From assembly GCA_007449985.2 (NCBI GenBank), contig VIIQ02000005.1, positions 186,001 to 250,000 on the forward strand: a DNA stretch of 64,000 nucleotides, written 5' to 3'. The notes beneath the pieces are model-generated. The model saw only the letters and a program-made list of their open reading frames with translations, did not search any database and had not been told where the DNA came from. Origin of the DNA: Desmodesmus armatus (lineage: Eukaryota > Chlorophyta > Chlorophyceae > Sphaeropleales > Scenedesmaceae). This document shows positions 56,901 through 64,000 of the stretch, one piece after another. Both the position numbers and the translations under genes were made by a program. Every line of letters begins with the position of its first letter. Within the stretch, counting starts at the first letter, position 1.

Positions 56901-57807
56901 TGGCCCCGTGGGTGCAGTAGCCGGTGGTCAGGGGTGGCGCACCGGTTGTACTGTTGATGCGGCATTGCTGCAGTGCCAGCCCAGGCCAGAGTCAGCACGC
57001 TCAACGCTGGAGTTCTCTTTCACGTTTGAACCTCAGCTGCTGTCAGGGCAGGAGCAGAAGGGCGGGGGCGCTGGGGAGGGCAGCAGCGGGGGAGGCGGGG
57101 GCGGCAGCAATGGCGGCAGCAGTGGCGGCCAGCTGGATCTGATGCAGCGGCTGCTGGGGTTGAGCCCACAACAGCAGGCAGACACGAGTGTGATGTCTGA
57201 CGATCAGTACTTTGCGGGATATGTGTGGAACCTGGTGGCTGCTGCCGATGGGTTTGTGGGTGTGAGCTGGCGGGTGGTGCTGCCTGGGGGTGTGGATGTG
57301 GGCCTGCCAGGGCCCCACTCAGCTGCTGGCCAGGCCTCCAGAGCAGCTGCAGCAAATGCCAGCAGCAGCACCTTGCGGCTGTTTGGCCCTGACTGTGCGG
57401 GCTTCCGCTCTCCCGAGGTGGCTGTCACCTTCAGCATCACCAGCAGCGGGCTGCACAAGGCTCAACGCAACAGCAGCAGCAATGGCAACCTGGTGTCTGC
57501 AGGGGCCGCTGCGGGGAGTGGTGCAGGGAGCAGCGGTGCTGGGTCTGTTGATGCTGCTGTGGTGAAGCCAGGCAACAGGACGGACCAGCAGGCACAGCAA
57601 GGTGCTGGTGGTGTTACAGGTGGCAGTCCGCTGAAGGGCAGCAGCAGCAAGTCCGCCGTGGTGGGCAGGGCATATAGTGAGGTCCAGTTTGTTCCTGCAC
57701 ACTGTGCTTGGGGCTTCCCTGACTTTGCCGGGGCGGCTGGCTGGGAGGCCCTCAAGGGGCCCGACGGCAAGGTCTGCTTGCGCTGCCAGCTGAGGCACAG
57801 GGAGTAG
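53976..57807 (+). CDS. BTB/POZ-BACK domain protein, 932 residues
   Basis: Exons 53976-54048, 54162-54421, 54624-54881, 55323-55673 and 55951-57807; total 933 codons with consistent phase. BTB fold: FSFCFNNSAFSDAVLVVLSL, VNSALLAASSPYLRHLI, RFIFTNDIALTSAQQALDAL (residues about 15-196). BACK: PDCAEVCQHYLEDCSMDWPV, then after a Gln/Ser-rich insert FLVQQFEDLELVL, LLLPYDALRAIL and VASENTALLAAAGWL. The C-terminal part (EFSFTFEPQLL, GYVWNLVAAADGFVGVSWRV, FRSPEVAVTFSI) recalls the C-terminal domain of plant POB1/LRB BTB proteins, which adapt substrates to CUL3 ligases; that link is an inference. There are long Gln, Ser, Gly and Ala runs. The start is the first Met giving a phase-1 donor at 54048. Confidence 0.8.
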
Positions 57808-58455
57808 ACTAGTTCGATGGGTATCACGACTGACTGTTGTTGATCAGTGATCTGAGGTGATTGTTGACGGCTGGGATATGCTCTGCATCTGTTGCCATGG
57901 TGCTGAAATGCATTGTTGGTGCAGGAATCAGGGTTGCCGTCAACGCAACTGCACTTTGGGACATTGGGTTTAGCATGTCAGATCACCTGGGTTTCACACA
58001 GGTACAGTTGATGTACCGATGGTTTCCCGCCTGTGTATTTTCTACAGATCTTTAATTTTGAATTGTTGACTGGATGACGTGAAGCACAAACGTCGAAGCA
58101 CCGTTGTTCATCGGATTCTGATGGCATGTGCACTGGTCTCGCCCTGTGGGCGTGTCGAACTGTTACGTGACGCAAGTCTGGACGTGAAGGACATTCTGCA
58201 GGTAACAGTGCTGCTTGATGGCAGGGTCACTACGCAATCACCATACCACATGTGGTGCATACAGGCCACTGCCCTCTGGACCCTAATGCAGCATCTGGCC
58301 TCACTGCTGTGGTCTGCAACTTTCAGGAACCTATCCACGCATTGAATGTGCGTGGCTTTACGTTGTTTTTCAGCTCTGCAGCGTTCTTCAGCTCTGAGGT
58401 ACGTGGCGTGGTAACAACGCTCCCAGCCTACTGCTTTGAGGTACCACACACAACC
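57808..58455. other. Intergenic, with a possible 5' exon of the next gene
   Basis: A plus-strand stretch 58122-58200 (MACALVSPCGRVELLRDASL plus DVKDILQ, followed by a GTAACA donor) looks coding-like and could be an upstream exon of the F-box gene, but I could not chain it convincingly to 58456. Otherwise nothing seen. Confidence 0.3.
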
Positions 58456-61259
58456 ATGCCAGGGTGTGCAGCCTTAGCCGATGTGCTCACAACATCATGT
58501 CAGTGCCCAAAGCAAACTGAAGCCACTGAGGAACATGTGAGTACTTTCAGTAAGCACTGTTGTTCAAACGCAGGTCAATGAGTTTGCTTCAGGGCTGGCA
58601 AAGCAGTTGATCAAGGGCGATGCCTGCGTGGTGCATGATCACCAGCAGCAGCTGGTGGAATACCTTCAGCAAAGCAAGCAGCTGCGCATGTCACAGTGCG
58701 AGGCACCCTGCACATCCAGCAGCAGCAGCACCAGCCATGCCGTGTTGGTGTCTTGTGTGGACTCCCCTGCCAGCCGCACCCCCAGCAGCAACAACGCCTG
58801 CAGCTGCTGCGACGACAGCTGCTTGCTGAAGCGGCCACGGAGCCTGCAGCACATTGCAGCAGCAAACAACACCAGGCAGCGCATCCTGCGCAGCATGAGT
58901 GCCACAGGGACCTCCTTGCCCCTGCCTGTTGAGCAGGACCAGGCTGCCTCTAGGGGTATGTCAGTGCCTGCGGGCGCCAGCAGCAGGGGTGTCGCTTCCA
59001 TGAGGCATGGGGCCTGCAGGACTAGCAGCAGCACAAGCAGTGACAGTGAAGCCATCTGCTCCAGCTGGCCGGCAGGCCCTCGGTGCATCCTGCCTCCCAG
59101 CAGCAGCCGCAGGCGCATGCCTGCTGCAGCTGCCACAGACGGGAGGGGTGCCGCAGGTGCGGGAGTGAGCACAGTGCCATTCTTTGATTTCTACAGCTGC
59201 CGCAATGGCAGCGGGCAGGAGTGTGCATCATCACTTCAGGGGGCTCTGCCGCAAGGCAGAGATGCTGATGCTGATCAGGCCAAAGCCGTCGGCTGTGAGG
59301 GTATCGCAGCTACGGCAATGGATATCGACTCTTCTCAGCAGCAACAGCAGCAGCATGGGAAACAGGAGCAGCAGCCGGCAGCTGTGCAGGTGACTGCTCC
59401 TGCACTTGGAGCAGCAGCAGCTGCTGCAGCTGCGCCTTCTGCTGCTGCTCCCGTGTGGAGTGACCTCTCTGTGGAGGTGGTTGCGCAGGTGGCCAGGTGC
59501 ATGGGCAGCACTGTGGGGGCCGTCATGCCCATCAGCAGCACCTGCAGGTGAGGGGGGGCTGGGTGTGGCGGTCTGAATCAGTTGGTGCAAGGGGGGGCGG
59601 GGGCGCAGGGGTCCTAACCGGGTTAAATGTAAGGAATTTTGCCCTGCGACCCCTTGGATGCCAATGGCAATAACTTTGGCTAGACAACCTGCAGCTGCTG
59701 TGTGACCCAACCATCTGTTGGGAGTTCCACTCTCCCCGCATGGTGGGGGGAAAACTGTCCAGACAATGCAGAGAGTTTTCTGTGGAACACAAAGCCCACT
59801 TGGTGTGTTGACTGGGGCCAGCTGCACTCCTTGCCTCCTCCAACAGCGCGCCTTTCTCAAGACTTTTATGTCGGCCTGCTCCCATGTGTCATGATATTTT
59901 TGCAGCCCCAAATCGGCATGGCCGCATTTGCTGCCATGTCTTTGAGCCACCCTGCAGCCATCAGGCCCCCTGCACTGTTTGCTGCTGTGTGCTCAGGTCG
60001 TGGCGGCAGGCTGTGCTGGAGGATGACCAGCTGCTGTCTGGCCTGTCCTTCCAGCTGCGTGCATCAGCACCGCGCTGCGGCAGCCACCACATGCTGACCA
60101 GGAGGGGGCTGCAGCACCCACTGCTGCTGGAGAGGGTGAGGGCAGCCAGGCGGCTTGCTTTGCTGCAGCTTAGCTGATGCCAGCCTGCCTCAGCAGCTGC
60201 ATGAGTAGTGTTTTTGACGTGTACTGGAGCATGTGGACAGCCCTTGCTGTGCATGCTTAAGCCAGTCGACGACTGTTATACCTTCCTTGACTAGGATCAT
60301 GTGGCAGCTGTGGTGTGCCGTGTTCCGAGCCGTCGTCTGACCGCCTGCTATGTTTGCTGTGTGGGTGCCTTGCATGCAGGCTGCCAAGCTGGGCAACGTG
60401 TCGGCGCTGGTGGTGCGGGCACGGCTGCTGGATGCTGCTGGTGCCCCTGACGAGGCGATGCGCTGCTGGAGGCGTGCAGCCAAGGCTGGGCACCTGGAGG
60501 GCCAGCTGCTGTACGGGCTGGCCCTGTACCGCGGCACTGCTGGGGTGGCTGCTGATGCAGAGGACGCCCACCTGTGGCTCAGCAAGGCACTGAAACAGGT
60601 AGGGGCAGCAAGAACACAATGGTCGCAGCCGTGTGTTGGGTGGACGGACACACCTTGGCGTGCGGAAGTAGTGCAGCAAGCACTGCCGCCCAGCAACCAC
60701 ACTGGTGCTGTTGCTACCTGCGGGGCACGGCAGAGTAAGGTTTCCTAGGTCAGCATGGGCGCCTAGTGCTGCTGGTGCTCCCTGAACCTCCAAGACCTGC
60801 TTGGTTGCACCTGTGCTGTGCTTGTTGCAGGTGCTAGGGTCTAAGCCAGCATCCTGCAACTCAGGCAACAGCAGTGGCATCAGCAGCAGCAATGCAGGCA
60901 ACAGCAATGGCATCAGCAGCAACACTGCAGGCCCCGGCAGCTCTGTATCTGGCAGTGACAGACCCAGCACACAGGAGCCCACCAGCGTCGACGGCAGCAG
61001 CAGCAGTCATGGATGCCAGGTCCCTGCTGCACCGTCCGGCAGTGTGTGTGCTGGCCCTGCCCCCAGCCGTGAGGTGTGTGGGCTGCACAGCCGTGTGCTG
61101 ACGCAGGCTGGCCTTGTGTTGGGCTACTTGTCATTTGACGGGGAGGGCACTCGGTCTGACAAGCAGGAGGCAGTGCGCTGCTTCAAGCTGGCTTCGCAGG
61201 CGGGCTGCAGGGAGGCACAACAGGTGCTGGGCTGGATCTTCAACACGGGCCAGTACTGA
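58456..61259 (+). CDS. F-box protein with Sel1-type repeats, 613 residues
   Basis: Exons 58456-58536, 58574-59547, 59997-60135, 60380-60598 and 60831-61259; 614 codons in phase. The long N-terminus is Ser/Ala/Gln-rich with CSCCDDSC and short basic patches. The F-box is APVWSDLSVEVVAQVARCM...VMPISSTCRSWRQAVLEDDQ, split by the intron at 59548. Sel1/TPR-like repeats follow: AAKLGNVSALVVRARLLDAA, EAMRCWRRAAKAGHLEGQLLYGL and, after a Ser/Asn-rich insert, AVRCFKLASQAGCREAQQVL. F-box proteins recruit substrates to SCF ligases; F-box plus Sel1 occurs in plants. The start at 58456 is the first Met giving phase continuity and is uncertain. Confidence 0.78.
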
Positions 61260-64000
61260 CGAAGCAGCTGGCCTAGCCCGTGCATGCTGGCTGCATAGTG
61301 TGAAGCAGAGTAGGCGCATCCCGCTGACGGTGGAGGGGTGTTGATGGTTGGGGCTAGTGCATGCCGAGGCCGCATGGCTGCTCTGCGCACCTCTGCATGC
61401 ACCAAGTTCATTGCGTGGCCTTGTGAAGGACAGGCTTGCGCAGGCGTTCCTGCAGCCAGGGCACTGTGCACCTGTCTTGTCGGCAAGTGGGTCCAGCAGC
61501 AGCAGCTGCTGCTGCATGCATGCAGTGTGTCGACAGAGGGAGTGTGTGGGTGCAGCAAGGCATGAGTGAGAGGTCATCAGCATGATCAGCGGCATTGTGA
61601 TCCTAAGCTGATCCCAACATCGCAGCCAACACTGTGGGCGGCATGATCGCATTTGGCTGTTGCAACATTTGACAGTGGTAGTGGCGGTGTGATACTTTGG
61701 TGGATGATTCAGCCAGATGGAGGCAGGGATGCTCAGCATCTGATCCAGCTGATCAGGTGTAACTCATCGTACATCCCCCCTGCTGTCCAGCCTTGCTATC
61801 TGCTCGCAACCATGTATCAACTTCTTACAAAGATACGCACATGCAACTGAACAGCTTTGACAGCTGGACTGACAAAAATGCATCTCACAACAGTGCAGTA
61901 CAGTCACAAAAAGCTCCGACAGTTCATTGAATTGCCCCACTGTCCGGGCCACGCTAGGCATGGCTCCATGTGTCACAGGGATACTTGCAGTCATACATAC
62001 AAAGCACGGGGATGCAGAGATGCGAGTCACAGGCACCCATCAGCTATGCATCAGCAGTGCCCACACCAACAAAAGGGCAAGCCCAATAAGATGTCAGGTG
62101 GGCATTGAAAGCCCCACGGCCACAACAATGCTAAGCCAGGATCAGGTCCCAACCATTCCAAAAAGATTGAACATAGCCATACTCACCCCCTGCGTGCAGA
62201 TGATGCACGGCTGCCGAGCCTCCCTCGAAGCCAGCTTGCCTGCACGTGTGTGCAGATAAACCCCAGAGGGCAAGTGCACATGTTGTGGACACCACCAGAG
62301 TGATGCCGTCTTGATTGCGGTCCAAATGCGCAGTGACACATGTGCAGCCTGCAGTGTCCGATGGTGCAGTACCCAATTGCTGACCAACACCAATTGCGGA
62401 CCCCTTGAACAGCGGCAGGACATGTCACCATGACATGTCACCCTCAACAAGTGTCACGCAGGTGCAAGGTCTCTTGGCACCAAGAGGGTGCAGAGCAAAA
62501 GCACCACATCCCAAAAAGCACCCCATCTGCGCAAAAAGGAATCGATGGTCGGCAAATGCTGCGACACGCAGTCCAGCATCACAAGACGCCCCCAATCTGA
62601 CAGGGCTCTTCAGGGACTCTACACAGGTGACAGACCTATATACCACAAATGCACTGATGTCTTGCATGCCACTGGGAGAGGCTGATGATCCTGTCCTCGT
62701 CCAGCCCTAGCAGCAAGTGCTGGCCGCTTAAATCACCCCGCCCCACATAACCAAGAACCAAGGTGAAAACAGCAGTTGCGCGGGCAACCCTGGCAACAAG
62801 ACGCAGACGCAACTACGGTGGTCGATCACAGGTGATAGGCACACATGCGTGAGCCAAAGGTGAGGGATGGATCCAGTCTGCAGCGCCGCCAGGAGGTAGT
62901 GCTGCTGTTTGATAGACACCTGAAACAGATGCATGTACAACCACCAGCGCAGAACAACACACATTCCAAAGCACCAGGCAGTGGCTGTCAGCTCCAGCCT
63001 GCACAAGGCGTTGTGGGGCCCATCTCAGAAGCTGGCCCAACAACATCATGTCAGCCAGGCGCATCAACCACAGCATGTACCTTATCAAGCCTATGCGAAA
63101 AAAAAAACACGACAGGCAGCACAGCAGGCGCTGACAGCTGCCGGAACAATTTGCTGCAATGCAGTCAGGGAGTTTGAAACCAAGCTGCAGCAAGGTGATT
63201 TTAGTGGTGCAGTGATGCCAACATGAGTGCTCTGGTGCTTTGGTGCGCATCTCACTCCACCCCCACTCTCCCGCACAGCCTCCAGCTGACGGTGACAAAG
63301 CCTGAATCTCACTCACAAACATAACACAAACATCGGGCCCTACTGTGCCCACAGCCATGTTCCAGCTTAGACAGGGCAAACACACAGCAATCCCTGTGTG
63401 GGCAAGCGATACCCACCACGATAGCAAGCCATACGCAATGGCACTGGTAGCGACCAACACAACTTCCCTGCATCCGGCAGCCAATAAGGTCAATCACTAA
63501 TCCAGTCATAGCCGTTAAGGGCACCCTCAACGCAAGCACAAAAGGCAGGTATGGCACGCCCCCCTCCCCTCCCACACACATCACGGGAACAGCACGCATA
63601 TGCACGCACTTAGCCCCAGGACACACCCACCACCCACAGAAATGGAATGCAATATAGTCGTTGATGCAGAACAAAGGCACACCGCCCTCAAAGCCTTGTA
63701 CATGCACTATGGCGCCAGGCCTGAGCTGGCACAGCGCTGTACCTGTGCACAGTGCTTCCTCAACCTGGCTAACAAAGTGCAACCAACCAGCGCCACGCTC
63801 AGCACACAATGACAGCCCCACTGTTTGGTTGCCAAAAAAGACCGTGACCGTTGACGACCATGACGAGCAGGCAGGCAGCCCACTTCTGCACCATGCCCGC
63901 ACAGCATGCACTACAGCACAGCGACAACACGCCATGCACCAGTGTTTAGTGCTACGTTTACACTTCTGCTGGCCAAGCGCATGTTGTTTGCCTCTCATGG
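61260..64000. other. No supported gene; degenerate repeat-like sequence
   Basis: TGTAA at 61758-61762 is a distant polyadenylation candidate for the F-box gene. Two plus-strand stretches look like decayed coding sequence: around 62265-62400 with CTCCGHHQS...CAAC cysteine pairs, and 62933-63226 (YAKKKTRQAAQQAL, then VREFETKLQQGDFSGAV). Neither can be extended or assigned. They may be transposon remnants, in line with the compositional resemblance to the 28-31 kb region. Confidence 0.4.

Noticed and set aside
63309..63998. 229-residue minus-strand frame at the window end
   Set aside because: Cys/Trp/Val-rich with no recognisable motif; I could not support it over a chance frame in GC-rich DNA.

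Overview
The window is nuclear DNA of a green alga, most likely a chlamydomonadalean (volvocine or Haematococcus-like); I cannot name the genus. The evidence is GC-rich coding sequence, many short introns ending in TGCAG, Ala/Gln/Gly/Ser runs inside proteins, TGTAA polyadenylation signals, DIRS-like and non-LTR retroelements, and long poly-G and trinucleotide tracts. All gene models are hand-built from GT-AG borders and phase; each of the six spliced models sums to whole codons.

Layout. 1-10324 (+): the last ~1,417 residues of the DNA polymerase epsilon catalytic subunit in 20 exons, ending in its two Cys motifs. 10.3-34.8 kb: a repeat-rich accessory zone that reads best as one ~6.6 kb segment present twice. 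The left copy (about 10.87-27.3 kb) is bloated by a decayed non-LTR retrotransposon (12.0-14.0), a seven-unit tandem array of 750 bp plus a variable poly-G (14.09-19.46), a hairpin-rich insert (20.7-21.85) and a DIRS-like element with RT, RNase H and methylase-like domains (24.03-26.86). The right copy (about 28.1-34.8 kb) lacks all of these and is preceded by a shard of polymerase-epsilon exon 18. Each copy carries one member of an unrecognised two-exon, Gln/Ser/Ala-rich gene family, and each member has one frameshift.

35.1-64 kb is an ordinary gene region: a membrane protein (minus strand) whose last intron holds an antisense non-LTR retrotransposon; a small terminal-inverted-repeat element near 40.7-41.0; a secreted Cys-motif protein (minus); ZW10, a vesicle-tethering and kinetochore protein (plus); a flavin-reductase-domain protein convergent with ZW10; a BTB-BACK protein with a decayed duplicate of its second exon just upstream; and an F-box protein with Sel1-type repeats. 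The last 2.7 kb holds no gene I can support.

The genes do not form an operon or pathway. POLE acts in leading-strand replication, ZW10 in ER/Golgi tethering and the spindle checkpoint, and the BTB-BACK and F-box proteins are probable substrate adaptors for cullin E3 ligases. I saw no convincing tRNA, rRNA or CRISPR array.
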